Both the position numbers and the translations under genes were made by a program. Positions 1-11,808 of a stretch of 64,000 nt of DNA are shown piece after piece. The DNA is from Symsagittifera roscoffensis (lineage: Eukaryota; Xenacoelomorpha; Acoela; Convolutidae): contig NC_087070.1 of the NCBI RefSeq assembly GCF_963678635.1, positions 52,428,750-52,492,749 of the forward strand. The letters are read 5' to 3'. Positions within the stretch are counted from its first letter, which is position 1, and each line of letters opens with the position of its first letter. The notes under the pieces were generated by a model that was not told where the DNA came from, ran no database searches, and saw nothing but the letters and a program-made list of their open reading frames with translations.

Positions 1-2416
1 ACAATCTACTTGCGTTCTAATTATACCCGAAGCTTACGGATCGATTCCCTGTTTTTCAACTCCTGATCACAAATCAAAACCCTAAGTAAGATTGGGTAAG
101 TTTTCTTAAATTACATCTTAGTCACGAGAAAGAAAACATCATTCTAACGAATTGATATACTTTCTCTCCAACCCATCAACCTCAACAACCTATGGCCCAA
201 GATTGAGATAACTCACAAAACGTAACAACTAACAATCTAAGAAATTCTAACCCCTAGATTTTGCATCCTAAACCTTATGTCAAGATATAACTTAGGTAGT
301 AAGCAAACATTAGTGCTTCACAATTGTTTATTTCAAAACGAAAGACACGATCTTGTTCTTACACCACAAAAACAAACAATAGGATATATTAGATCAAAAA
401 GACAAACAAGAAAAAAGGCAAAGATAGCAAAACAAAAACAAACTCTAAAATGGAAGTTTTTAAAAGCACATAACGCAATTTCGGAATCAGATACAACTAC
501 AAAACAAGAGCCTCAGGAACTAAAAGGCTCAATAGACAAAAAAACCCAATAAACGAACAAAAAGAACTTTCAGACTCAAAATCTACAACACCATCGTCGA
601 TAAAAAGCAAAAGTAGAAAAAAACATACATTTGTAAACCAGTAAGAATAAATAATTGGAATCAACCAATAACACGTATTGAAAATTACACAACAACAGTA
701 CTACAATACAAAAATTGATTCAATACGACGAAATTACTCTATCTTTTCCTTTGTCATCCATCCACAAAGTGATACCGCTAGAGGACAGGTAGAATTTTGT
801 CATAATTGAATTGCAAACTAGTTGGTAAAGGGAAATAGTTCTTGTAAACAGGAATTTTCCAAAGAAAGAAATAGGCAAAAAATACTTGACCATAAAAAAG
901 ACCTATCTAATATCACTTCATATTATGGAATATTCACTATTGAAATCTTGTTATCACAAGCAAATCCAACACTACATCAAATACAAACAGATGAAATAGA
1001 TTTAGATTTCTCGAAAAATTTTACAGAATATAAATAGACAACATCAAAATTCACAAAGAGCAACTTCAATCAATTCAAACTATTTTCTCTCTATTATTCA
1101 TAATTCTATATCTATATTAGAACAAAAAGAAACAGTAAATGAATCGCCACCTCAAACATCTCGACATGCAACTGTACGACAAGAAATTAATTTTTTCTCA
1201 CAGTCTCTAGATACAACTCGTGAAACACTCACTGTTAATGAAATATCACAAAACTTAAAACATAATTTACAACAAATCCTGGCATGGCTCTAAATAGACT
1301 TTTTTGTTCACAATTTGGGTTTCATTTCATCATCAGGAAAGAAATTTCGATCACAAAAGTCAGTCGATAAAACTAATTTAGCAGATCAAACAGATTATTG
1401 GATGATCTCATATGATATTTACCAACATCACCACTGATATTTCAAATGCTGCAATTGCCACTGTTTCTGTACACAAAAACTATCTAAGAGTTACTCTAGT
1501 CACTATTGATGCAACACCCTTAAACTATAACACATTGTATAACGATAGAACTGGAAAGAATAGTTTCAACTCAACATTTATAAACACGCAAGAAACCTTA
1601 ATAGAACGCGAAATCTTACACAATAAGATATTCAAACTTCATCACTTTTTGCAAATGAGAAAATAGTTGAAACAAAACCGAAAACAACACAACAGAGTGT
1701 TTCTCCCATTCTTCCAAATCTTACGACACCATACAATAAGAATACTCCATTTCCACAAACAACTATTCAATCACCAGTCAAACCATCTGTTGCTCCAAAA
1801 CATTCAGCATTGAATTATAAAACATATACAATAATCACCAAGTCAAAACAAACTAATAAGCAAAAGTATCAAAATAGAACTAATTTGGCAAATCACAATT
1901 ATGATTTTTTTTGGAAACAAAAATATAAATAGACCAATAACAAAACCCCTTATACAACACGTCATTAAAATATATTAGAAGAACCAAATTAAAATAAGCA
2001 AATACCACAACCAGCTCCCCAATACGTTTTCTTTAATGAACAACAAAAAACTACAGCAGACTGCTGTAAAAATTACTCATTTTTTCAATAAAACAGAAAT
2101 CCAACGAACAAACAATCCCCAAGAAATCAACCACAATAATCAAAAGACGAAGACTACTTCAATCAAAATCAACAACAAAATAAAACAATCCACGAAACAA
2201 CAACTGAAATCATAATAATCATCCAGATAATGTTTTTCAATCAGGAATTATTGAACCTTACATGCACTCCGAACAAACACGACAAACAAAACATTCTTTC
2301 CCTCAAAGACCACGACAAAATCCTACAAATACCAAAAGTTATCAACCTTATCAAATGCAAAATGAAATTCCTCTACCATTTTTACAACATGAGATTACAA
2401 CGACCCAAATTACAAA
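1..2416. other. AT-rich degenerate sequence, no recognisable gene
   Basis: Very A/T-rich sequence with only short open stretches (for example 277-552, 822-1037 and 1412-1666, plus strand). These are Lys/Asn/Gln-rich and match no family I recognise. Because the following sequence is a decayed retroelement gag on the same strand, this is probably the upstream part of the same element. That is inference from position and composition only. Confidence 0.4.
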
Positions 2417-3903
2417 TTGTTCACAAAATCAAACGCACCAGAAATACTACAAATGACAATGAATCCATACATTATGGGTGGATCATCCTTATCTTCTTAT
2501 AAACTACTCATGGTATTCACAGCAACAGACCCTGAATACTCAATAGAGGACTACTTAAATGCAGTTCGAGCAAATTTAATCTTGAATATAGGCCCAGAAC
2601 CAGTAAAGAAACCACACCATCAAAATGGATACATAGAGGTACAGCTCTAGTTCAAACCACACTTGATGGTGCAGCTCAAAAATTGTTTTCAGTTGTACCT
2701 ATAGACATTAAATCAGATTGGAATTGAATCACACAGAAATTTTCTAAAAAATTTGACTCTGAAAGAAACAAATAACCCCAAAGAAACATAAACAACGAAA
2801 TCCGTAGACTCAACAACGAAACAATAAAACAAATCGCAGTAAGAATTGAAATCTGAGTAAGGAAAATATACTTCCTCAAAACGCAAGACTACAAAAATAC
2901 GAAAATGACCTAAATTTTAAAGTTGACTCAAACACCACAGTTACGCAAAATTGTAATAAGAAAGAGAGCATCACATCCATCATCATCTCGAGAACTCAAT
3001 ATAGATTTTCCAAAACTAGTAAGCAAACTAGAACAAGCTGAAATTTTTATGAAACAATTAGAAGAGGCAGAAAATTCGAGACTACAATATGTAAACAATA
3101 TCCAAACACCAATTTCAAAAATTATTAATATACAAGACTCTGATAATGAATTGGCAAAAAATCACCCAGATATAAAACATCTATAAAAAAAACCCAAATT
3201 TTAAAGGTGAACCATCACTGAAAAAATGGTGGAATTATTGTTGCAAATTTGGACATAGCATTGCTGAATGCAGACAAAAACAACAGGATAACCAAAACAA
3301 ACCCCAAAAAACACAGAAAAATAAATAAAATTTTTCACCAATGCATGAAAAAAAAGATCAAAATCTACCAAATAAGAATGATCAAAGTAAGAACAGCTCA
3401 GGAAAACCACTTACAGATAGCTACAACAATTACAGATCACAATCTCATTATCAAAATTATTTTTGCGGAAGATCCCCGGACAGAAGAAATTCACATAATT
3501 TTTCACAAAACATCATAGTAGATCAAATAGTCAGAATAAACAATATCGAAATAATTACTCAAGATCAAACTCACATAGAAGTAATTACTCGAACGATCAT
3601 AGGAATATTTTTTTTCAGGCTCTCGGAACAGATACTATTCAAAAGACCATTAAAAAAATTCATCAAACAATCGAAATCAAAGTTACTCCAACAATGGAAC
3701 CCGAAACTATTCGAATAATAAGTCACGGAATTACTCTAACAGCAGAACCTTTTAGAACAATAACAAAAATCGATCACGAGATAACTATAGGAATCGAAAC
3801 AACAACTATCCGTACAGACAGCGAAACTATCCGTCAGTTACCACGTAGAAACAATGCAGACCCTCCCGGTATTGACAATATAGAAACCTCGGAATTACAG
3901 TGA
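2417..3903 (+). pseudogene. Family A Ty3-like gag remnant
   Basis: Gag-like protein in several broken frames. The open stretch at 2417-2650 reads through a segment of the type YSIEDYLNAVRANLIL, the start of a capsid-like helical domain. The stretch at 2923-3186 carries TPQLRKIVIRKRASHP and a Leu/Glu-rich helix. A CCHC-type zinc knuckle (NYCCKFGHSIAEC) lies at about 3226-3270, but its first Cys position reads Trp, so the knuckle is damaged. An Asn/Arg/Ser-rich tail follows to about 3900, as in the nucleic-acid-binding tails of Ty3-like Gag. Multiple stops and frame changes make it non-functional. It is followed downstream by RT of the same AT-rich family. Confidence 0.6.
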
Positions 3904-5030
3904 AATTACGTACATTTGAACCTACAGATGACGAAATTGAAACAGAAAATACGCTTTTGATGAACATGCTTCACATTGAAAATGAATAGGAAACACCAAT
4001 CGATTCGAACTATTACCAAAGTAATGCAAACAATTCTAATCTCGAAGAACCAACCAAAAACCAAAAGACCGTAAACTATCCGCCACATGTTTTTGATAAT
4101 AATTCAAATATGAACAAAACATATCAATACACTAAGGTAAAATACAACAATAAAAAAGAAGTTTGGACAATCACATTCCTATTATAGAGCCCAAAAAACA
4201 AAAACTTTCAATCACCAGATCTTGAAAATTGATAAAAGATCAGGAGCAGAATAAAAAAATTGTCAACTTTTCCCCCATGGAATGAAAATCAAATCCTATA
4301 TCAAAACTTTTCTCTTTCAAAAACCTCTTTTAAACTAGCCACAGCACAAGGATCAAGTCTTACAAACTCTGGAAAAACTCAATTATACCTTCTTCCAGCC
4401 CGAGCAATGGAAGAAAAATATTTCTGATAAACCCTTTAAGCAAATATTCTATATAACAGATATAAAACAAAAAAAATGGCTTGAAAACCAGTTATCACAA
4501 AAAATATCCCAATATCAATATATTGAATAGTAAGTTACACGAAAAAAAAATAAATACAAATGTACAAAATACATCTTTGACATTTTAGCAACGACTCAAC
4601 AAACAACCCCCCTTTTCTCAAAATTCTACCATATAAATAAACAGCAACGCAAACAGTTGAAAGCACTTTTAGGTCATGTGCATGACTTCTCTATCAGTCA
4701 ACTACATCAATATAAAATTGTTCAAAATGATCAAAAATGATAAATGTCTGATCTTGAGTTTAACCAATTCAATAATTTGTTTGCAGAAACAATTTCATCC
4801 ATCAAATAGGCAAAAGATACAAACTCTGATTTGATATTACTACCTGTATACAATAATTCACCATATAAGAACACGTTACCTTTAGGTTTTTCAGGATATT
4901 GCCTTTAGGTTTTTCAGGATATTGTAAGAGCTAATTGAAACACGGATTATTTTACAAAGACAATTTATTTCAAACCTACTTTTCAAATTTCGAAATATAC
5001 GAATGAACAACCGAAATTTCTCACAATGTT
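3904..5030 (+). other. Decayed family A pol region, no identifiable domain
   Basis: About 1.1 kb of AT-rich sequence between the gag remnant and the RT remnant of family A. Protease and the protease-RT linker would be expected here, but I cannot see a DTG/DSG motif in any frame that I trust. It contains the 23-bp tandem duplication listed separately. Confidence 0.35.
4879..4924. repeat. Perfect 23-bp tandem duplication
   Basis: Positions 4879-4901 are repeated exactly at 4902-4924. The unit begins CCTTTAGG and ends GATATTG. It looks like a local slippage or repair duplication inside decayed pol sequence. Confidence 0.85.
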
Positions 5031-5528
5031 TAATTTTCAAAATTCTCAAATCAATCAACAAGAACTTGATCAATTAGCAGTTTTATTATTAAAAGACCCA
5101 ATGGTCTACGCGGCATCCAAACTTGACGTTTAAAAAAAAAACATTCACCTTTACGCCTTCTTCTTAAACCTGAAGCCGTTTTCAAAAATCAGCAAGCAAG
5201 TAAAATACCAATCCATTTACAAGATAAAATAAACAGATTACTAGACATTCTTGAACAAAACAAAATCATATCACCAGTGAATAAAGAAAAACAACCGAAA
5301 GGAAACAGCTTCATCAATTTCGTCATCAATCTCGCAACAGGCGAATCTTAAAAAATCGTCCTAGACGCAACATACCTTAATTCCTTAATTGATGAATCTA
5401 AATGCAATTGGCTCATAGAACCATTTCAAGTAATACTCACAACAATATCCGGACAATATTATACAACTCCTGATGTGAACAGTGCTTACAACCAAATGCC
5501 ATTTGACAAACAATCACATTGACTCGAA
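5031..5528 (+). pseudogene. Family A reverse transcriptase, N-terminal fragment
   Basis: Broken frames encode the start of a Ty3-like RT. They include a helix with DPMVYAASKLDV, a segment related to KPDAVFKKQQASKIP, and the RT motif region NSAYNQMPFD near 5480-5515. The same protein region occurs at 11860-12360 and 19800-20290, which confirms family membership. Stops interrupt every frame. The RT is cut at about 5528 by family B sequence and resumes at 6581. Confidence 0.65.
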
Positions 5529-6580
5529 CGCGTCAGAATAAAGCCACTTATGCCTTAACCACTGCAACTAGTCGCCTACAACTCTGTCGATTGTGGCCGA
5601 TACAGGCGCTTAGTCACGTCTTATGGGTAAAAAGGTATTAGATCCTCTCGGCTTAAGTACATCCGACCTTGTACAGGTCAAGCAGCGAAGGCACGCCATC
5701 AATGGGTAAAACATCGATTTCCTGGGTGCCCTATTTCTGCGTTTATCTGGCACGAACCCTTCCACAGGCCAAAGAGCTACAACAGCGGCTTATATGGTAT
5801 ATGTGACAGAGTCTACTGACCTCTTCTACTTAAGTTGCCGAGCCATAAATGAATTGTGTATTATCAACGCCATTAATTCCCCGTTGTCTGCTCCACTGCT
5901 TCCGCTGGAATATTCTCAACGCCATTACTTTCCCTTTATCTGCTCCACTGCTTCCGCGAAAATAAAGGCGCAACCGACATCTGGTCTTATCTCTTGTGGC
6001 TGCCCCGTTCACCACCACCCACAGGTCCGCCCTGGGAAACTCCCTTTGGCTCCGGTCCCGGAAATTATACCGAAAATGAAAGAAAGGCTTCTCAAAACAA
6101 TCGCGGCGTCTGCATAAAATAAATGCTCTCACCAGCCACTGGCATTCATGTCCGGAGACCCGATTAAAAACCACGTGGATCCCAACGCTATACCCGTCGC
6201 TGTGTAAACGGCAGCTACCGTGCCCGTGTATTGGCGTGAGCAGGTTAAAGCCCAGATCGACCAGGACGAGGCTCTGGGCGTAATCGAGAAGGCTCCTCCG
6301 GGGGTGCCTAAAAATGGCAAGCACGAATGCACGTCGTGCCACTAAACACCCATTGCGTCAGGGAGACACAGCACATTGTTACTCCATACAAACAAGCACG
6401 CATCGTACCGGCGGGCACATGGAGAACTGTGACTGATACCTGGAATGGCTACCACTCATTTCCACTAGCTGAGGAGGATCGTTATCTTATTACCTTTATC
6501 ATTGAATAAGGCAGATATCGATACAAAATGGCACTTCAATGCTACCTGGCCTCGGGGTATGGCTATAACCTACGGTATGA
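5529..6580 (+). pseudogene. Family B PR/RT segment spliced into family A RT
   Basis: This 1.05-kb stretch matches 9125-10165 (chimera C1) and 14350-14740 plus 17715-18110 (C2) almost base for base. It encodes the protease-to-RT region of family B: YVTESTDLFYL at about 5800, an ALGVIEKAPPG-type RT start at about 6270, then DTWNGYHSFPLAEEDRY at about 6435-6495. The left edge joins at a shared ATTGAC and the right edge at a shared TATGACAA, so the junctions look like microhomology template switches rather than a clean insertion with target duplication. Frames are broken throughout. Confidence 0.7.
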
Positions 6581-7140
6581 CAACAGTGCTTACAACCAAA
6601 TCCATTGACGAACAATCACATTTACTCACGCAATTCGTTATTGAAAATCAACAATACGAATTTAATAGACTTCTCAATGGAATTTCCATAGAACCAGTTT
6701 TTTCAGCCTTGATGAGCAAAGTTTTTAGACCACTCATTCTATCAGATATTTAGACGATGTTTTCATACTGTCACAAACAAAATAGAAATTTTCAAAAGGA
6801 TACAAAAATATCATCAAGTTTTACCAAACGAAAATATGAAAGCAGCCCCAGATAAACCAAATCTTTTTCTCACTCGTGATAAATTCCTTGGACATTATAT
6901 CGAAGCTTGTACAATTACTTCAAACTCCATCTAATGAAAAAAAAATCCAAAATTTCTTGGATTGGTAATTTTTTTGAGTAAATACATTTATAAAATACAA
7001 CTATCCATGAGACTCTTTTATAATATACTTCGACAACAAAATAATTTTGTTGAAAAGCAGCTACATTATCAAACTACCGAGAAGTCGAATACGAAACCCA
7101 ATGACGATCTTGTATAAACAAGACAAAAAGATCTAACGTC
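6581..7140 (+). pseudogene. Family A reverse transcriptase, C-terminal fragment
   Basis: Resumes family A RT with a second copy of the NSAYNQ region, then QFVIENQQYEFNRLLNGISIEP and a partly preserved YLDDVF catalytic box near 6745-6765 separated by stops. Related fragments lie at 12340-12830 and 20280-20425. The RNase H region is not recognisable. Inactive. Confidence 0.6.
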
Positions 7141-7899
7141 AAAGAAAAAACTCGAACAAGGAAGGTTGACGAACAATTTGGGAAAATAACCAACCAATTA
7201 TTGAATATATTACGAATAAAAATAAATATCGATCTCGAACAAATTGAAAAGCCATACCTAACAAAACTATACTGGAATTACTTCTACAAAGATTACTCTG
7301 AAGTCAACATATGTTCCTGGCTTTTTATGTAACTGTGGACATTGCAACCCGGCTCAGCCGTCAAGTGATAGGTGCAAACCTTTGTGTAAAACACAGAAGC
7401 CTAAACTCTTTTTCTCTCACTTGATTTTTTTAGTCTGATGTTTGCCCTATTTTGTCAGTTTGCCCTATTTTGTCAATTTTTTGAAAAAACGGGTCAAAAA
7501 AGCCGTTTTTGGGCACTTTTTGGAAAATTGGGACAAAAAAAAACGCGTTTTTTTTTGCGCGCCCTTCCCCTCAAAATTAGTATATATTGGCGCAGAAGGC
7601 GCCTTTAGAAAAATTTTAGGGTCGGTCGGCCAAAAATTGATTTCTTAAAAAGTACCAAAGGGGGACCCTTTGGGTTGGCAGGAGTTCGAATCCCTGAGAG
7701 TTCGAATCCCCGAGCTGATGAACGTAATTTAGACTTGTATACAGGTTGCGATGATTTTTTTCAGGAAACGTGTTAAAATATGGTCAAGCTCAACTTCTTT
7801 GCTGTTTGTTTATTTTTATTTCCTGTTAATTTCCATTAATTTTTTTTGTTAAAAGGAACTCCAATATCGCACAGCCAAAGTTAAAATGTGTTCGAGTAA
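7141..7899. other. Non-coding low-complexity stretch
   Basis: No gene recognised. Contains homopolymer-rich blocks (poly-T and poly-A near 7490-7560), a short direct repeat around 7440-7475 (TTTGCCCTATTTTGTCA twice), and two tandem tRNA-B-box-like motifs (separate entry). It separates the decayed family A element from chimera C1. Confidence 0.5.
7682..7713 (+). repeat. Tandem pair of B-box-like 16-mers
   Basis: GAGTTCGAATCCCTGA (7682-7697) is followed directly by GAGTTCGAATCCCCGA (7698-7713). GTTCGAATCC matches the T-arm/B box of tRNA genes, but no acceptor stem, D arm or anticodon arm can be folded around it. It is therefore at most a trace of a tRNA-derived SINE or chance. Confidence 0.45.
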
Positions 7900-7945
7900 A
7901 AGGACCCACTTACTCTGTTTTTACGTAATGTATTTGTAACTTGTG
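7895..7945 (+). repeat. Possible LTR end of chimera C1 (family B)
   Basis: The stretch from GAGTAAAAGGA to TGTATTTGTAAC is similar to 20525-20580, beyond the end of chimera C2. A shared terminal sequence on both sides of the C1/C2 block suggests LTR remnants. No TG..CA ends and no clear primer-binding site are visible, so the assignment is tentative. Confidence 0.3.
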
Positions 7946-8067
7946 CTAACTAATTTTCATGTCTTTTTGTCGTTTCAGAATTAACATCGTGTGAAACGGA
8001 TTGATGTTTTGACACATTGCATGCTTTTGCATGTTAATTTTCTTCAAGAACAACAAAGGTAACAAGG

Positions 8068-9087
8068 ATGACCGAAGTAGGGTGCTACATTGACGGATGC
8101 ACCTACACTAGCCGAGCTGTCATGCTTGGACATCACTTGTCCACGGCACACCCAGTCCCTGCTACTGCGAAAACTCCACCCATACATAAACCACGCGTAT
8201 CACTCAAGATTCACGAGGACGCTTGGGACTGTTTCACGAGGGAGTGGGACGTATTCAAACAGGCAAGCAGCATTCCGGAAGGTCGTGTGAGATTATATTT
8301 TGTGAACTATTGCGAAGCTGACCCGAAGGCAAGTGTGCAAAAAGACGACCCGCAAATCACGGGTAAAACCGAAGCTGAAAACTTGAACGCCATTAAAAGA
8401 AACGCCGTGATCAACGTTGCTTCCAGTATATTATAGGCTGAGCTCTTGTCGATGAGACAGGACCACACGGAGCCAATCAGACAGTTTGCTGCTCGCGTCC
8501 TTTGTAAAGGCCGTAATTGTAGCCTCACTAAGCAGTGCACCCGAACTGGATGTGACACAACCCTCAGTTTTAGTCAGAATTTGATCAAGCTCGGTAAGAC
8601 GCTCAATCAGACTATAGCCATCATCGAGATAAAAGAGATGGCTGCTCGGTCATTTTCGGGTTCGATTGCACCTCCCAGTGGTGTGATGTTGCGTTGTCCG
8701 CAGTGTCAAACCCACGAAGACCCACATGAAAATTTCTCCTAACGACACGCGTCTATCCCATGAGGGTAAAATACAGACATATAAAGGCGAGTTTTCGATT
8801 AAACGGTTGAGAATGGTGGCGAGGCACCAACGTCATTGTCACTGAAAAGTTTTGCAAGATTTGCTGGAAATAAATGCGATTTGAATTCCGCAAAAAGAAA
8901 AGACCAGAATGCGTCGTTTGACATGGAGGCCGGCGCTTTCGCCCTAATGTTTGGCGTGGCGGTCAGTGAAGACAAAAGTCCGACATGGGCGCCTCCTGTA
9001 ACAGCCGCTGGTGTTGATCATACGATGGCACAGCAGACCAGAGTTGTCCCATACTCTATATTCGGCGGCACAACCGGTTTGAACTAG
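8068..9087 (+). pseudogene. Family B gag remnant, chimera C1
   Basis: Starts with an ATG whose protein begins MTEVGCYIDGCTYT and carries a C2H2-like cluster (C-x4-C-x10-HH-x4-H) within the first 30 residues. A segment around DAWDCFTREWDVFKQAS and a basic/acidic stretch ending near 8436 follow. The frame breaks there. Later parts (8446-8742 and 8836-9087) contain KTLNQTIAIIE and a CPQCQ cysteine pair. The same order is seen in C2 at 13219-14298. It is the presumed nucleocapsid/gag product of a Ty3-like element and is inactive because of stops and frameshifts. Confidence 0.55.
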
Positions 9088-9109
9088 GCAGCATCGATGC
9101 CACATCAAA

Positions 9110-10260
9110 TTGTCAAGTTGCGTCTCTCTATTGACGCGTCAGATTAAAGCCATTTATGCCTTAAGCACCCCAACTAGTCGACTACAACTCTGTCAATTGT
9201 GGCCAATACAGGCGCTTAGTCGTGTCTTATGAGTAAAAAGGTATTAGACCCTCTTGGCTTAAGTACATCCGACCTTGTCCAGGTCAAGCAGCGAATGCAC
9301 GCCATCAATGGGTAAAACATCGATTTCCTGGGTGCCCTATTTCTGCGTTTATCTGGCACGAACCCGTCCACAGGCTAGAGAGCTACAACAGCGGCTTATA
9401 TGGTCTATGTGACAGAGTCTACTGACCTCTTCTACTTAAGTCGCCGAGCCATAAATGAATTGTGTATTATCAACGCCATTAATTCACCGTTGTCTGCTCC
9501 ACTGCTTCCGCTGGAATATTCTCAACGCCATTACTTTCCCGTTATCTGCTCCACTGCTTCCGCCAAAATAAAGGCGCAACCGACATCTGTTCTTGTCTCT
9601 TGTGGCTGCCCCGTTCACCACCACCCACAGGTCCGCCCTAGGAAACTCCCTTTGGCTCCGGTCCCGGAAAATATACCGAAAATGAAAGAAAGGCTTGTCA
9701 AAACAATCGCGGCGTCTGCATAAAATAAATGCCCTCACCAGCCACTGGCACTCATGTCCGGAGACCCGATAAAAAACCACGCGGATCCCAACGCTACACC
9801 CGTCGCTGTGTAAACGGCAGCTACCGTGCCCGTGTATTGGCGTGAGCAGGTTAAAGCCCAGCTCGACCAGGACGAGGCTCTGGGCGTAATCAAGAAGACT
9901 CCTCCGGGGGTGCCTAAAAATGGCAAGCACGATAGCACGTCGTGCCACTAAACACCCACTGCGTCAGGGAGATACAGCACATTGTTACTCCATACAAACA
10001 AGCACGCATCGTACCGGCGGGCACATGGAGAACTGTGACTGATACCTGGAATGGCTACCACTCATTTCCAATCGCTGAGGAGGATCGTTATCTTACTACC
10101 TTTATCACTGAATACGGCAGATATCGACACAAACTGGCACTTCAAGGCTACCTAGCCTCGGGGTATGACAATATTATTGCCTCCATCCCCAGAAAGACTA
10201 AATGCGTTGACGAGGCGCTATTATGGGACGAGTCACTGGAAGTACATTGGTGAAGGGTTA
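9110..10260 (+). pseudogene. Family B protease-RT remnant, chimera C1
   Basis: Open stretches at 9400-9723 and 9942-10253 encode the PR-RT linker (YVTESTDLFYLSRRAINEL) and the RT core (QHIVTPYKQARIVPAGTWRTV, then WNGYHS). The catalytic box reads CVDEALLW where active Ty3-like RTs have a YVDD-type box. Here and in C2 the second Asp is Glu, so the defect predates the duplication of the chimera. Between the two open parts the frame is lost (about 9724-9940). Confidence 0.65.
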
Positions 10261-11188
10261 TCGACTATATCACACTAATTAGTAACAGCAGAATCATCAT
10301 AAACCCAAAGGAAATCCAGTTTTGCGAGCCTGTCGTTGAATTTTCCGGCTTTCTTTTTACAGATGACGATGTGAAACCACTGCCAAAGTACCTGGACGCC
10401 ATGAAGAACTTTCCGCGACCTACAAACATTTCCGACATACGGGCTTGGTTTGAACTCGTCAACCAGGTGTCACACTACGCGTAGTTGACGGCACTCATGA
10501 CTCCATTTAAGCCAGTATTGTCTCCAAAGACCAGATTCAGATGGCACAACTCACTGGAGAACGCATTCCAGCAGTCCACAGACGAAATCATTAAGTCCAT
10601 CGAAGCCGGGTTTTTTGACCCCCCCCCCCGGGAAAAGTTTTGACCCCCCCCCCCCCCCCTGCATCACCCTGCTCAGTCCGGACTGATCTAAGGCCGGAAT
10701 CTGATATTTCCTCTACCGAAAGTACTGTACATGCCCCTCGACTACGACGGGATGCTGCAGTAAAGGCTGAAGGATAACACTGGCTGGATCCCGCTTCGTC
10801 AAGAAAAGGGAACAAAACTACTGGCCAGTAGAAGACGAGGCCCTCGCTGTTAAATGGGCTCTAGAGGACACACTATTTTTCACTTGGGGATGCAATGACT
10901 CCCACATTCAGACGGAACACCGGCCGCTTGTCAAGTATCTGGGCAACCGCACACTATATGAGATTGATAACAAACGATTTCTCTCATTTAACGAGAAGAC
11001 GATGCCATGGAGATTCAAGATATCATATGTGGCATATGTGCCCGGCTGCAAGATCCCTGCGCCAGACGCACATTCACGATGCCCAGATGACAGAGCCGAG
11101 GACGTTGAGAACGAATCTCACTTTACTGCCGCGTTTAACACTATGAGGGTTGTCGATTACATCGATCGATGCCGAGGAATACATTAAA
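10261..11188 (+). pseudogene. Family B RT thumb/connection and RNase H remnant, C1
   Basis: Encodes a GFLFTDDDVKPLPKYLDAMK thumb segment, RAWFELVNQVSHYA, then after a poly-C tract an RNase H region with ALEDTLFFTWG, TEHRPLVKYLGNRTL and PGCKIPAPDAHSR. In family members the TEHRPL position is normally TDHRPL, so a catalytic Asp is lost. An in-frame stop follows NQVSHYA. The segment is colinear and nearly identical to 18208-19110. Confidence 0.6.
10613..10662 (+). repeat. Twin poly-C tracts in RNase H region of C1
   Basis: Two runs of about 12 and 17 C, each preceded by TTTTGA. The C2 copy has instead a short, mixed CCCCACTCCCGCCC stretch (18567-18580). The tracts look like local duplication and slippage, or an assembly or base-calling artefact at a homopolymer. 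Confidence 0.7.
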
Positions 11189-11482
11189 GCCGCCGCCAGG
11201 TCAGGCCTGGCCCAGTTCCATGCTGTCACCTGCTATTTCTGCCTCGTTTCGGTTCTCAGGCAGATCGGTTTCGGGTTGCTTTTTGATTGACAACATGTAA
11301 TTTCTTACGTAAATGAACAAAAGAATATCGAACTGACTTAAATTTTGGCATTTAAAAGCAGAATTAAATGTCATAAAAGACGCATCATGAAAACCCTGAA
11401 AAATCAACTTTAAATAAACGCCTGAGCAATTTATCAACTTTTTTTCGATCTTTAAATTTTTCGACCTTGGTAACTAACGACC
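11189..11482 (+). repeat. Shared foreign spacer between RNase H and integrase, C1
   Basis: About 290 bp that is AT-rich towards its 3' end and near-identical to 19111-19404 in C2. It codes for nothing recognisable and sits where the integrase zinc-binding domain would be expected. Its presence in both copies means it was part of the chimera before duplication. Confidence 0.6.
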
Positions 11483-11808
11483 TTGGTTTTTCTCGCTATG
11501 AATTCTAGCGAGAAGGCGTGCTCGAATTTGCTCCATTCACATACTCCAACTCATGAACATGGCCGAAAATGGCTTTTCAGACACGCCCCAGCGGTGCTAC
11601 CCTTCCAGGCAGTGGAAACCGATTTTTTCAATGTACTGGGAAAGAAATACCTCCTAACTGTCGACAGGGGTACCAATTGGGCTTACTTGAGACAGGCTAG
11701 CGCAGCAACCGCAAAGGCGGGAGCCGCTGGTCTGATAAAAGCGTTGCGGCAATTGTTCGCCCAATTTGGTGTACCAGAGCACTTGTCCATTGACGGCGGA
11801 ATTTACAA
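11483..11808 (+). pseudogene. Family B integrase core, truncated by A sequence, C1
   Basis: Encodes VETDFFNVLGKKYLLTVDRGTNWAYL, the first catalytic Asp region of a retroviral-type integrase, then LIKALRQLFAQFGVPEHLSIDGG with the second catalytic Asp. The protein switches to family A RT sequence directly after it, near 11808, at a shared TTTACAAA. The catalytic Glu and C-terminal domain are therefore absent and the integrase cannot be functional. The same truncation occurs in C2. Confidence 0.7.

Noticed and set aside
7682-7713. tRNA gene
   Set aside because: Only a duplicated B-box-like motif; no acceptor stem, D arm or anticodon arm can be placed around it.
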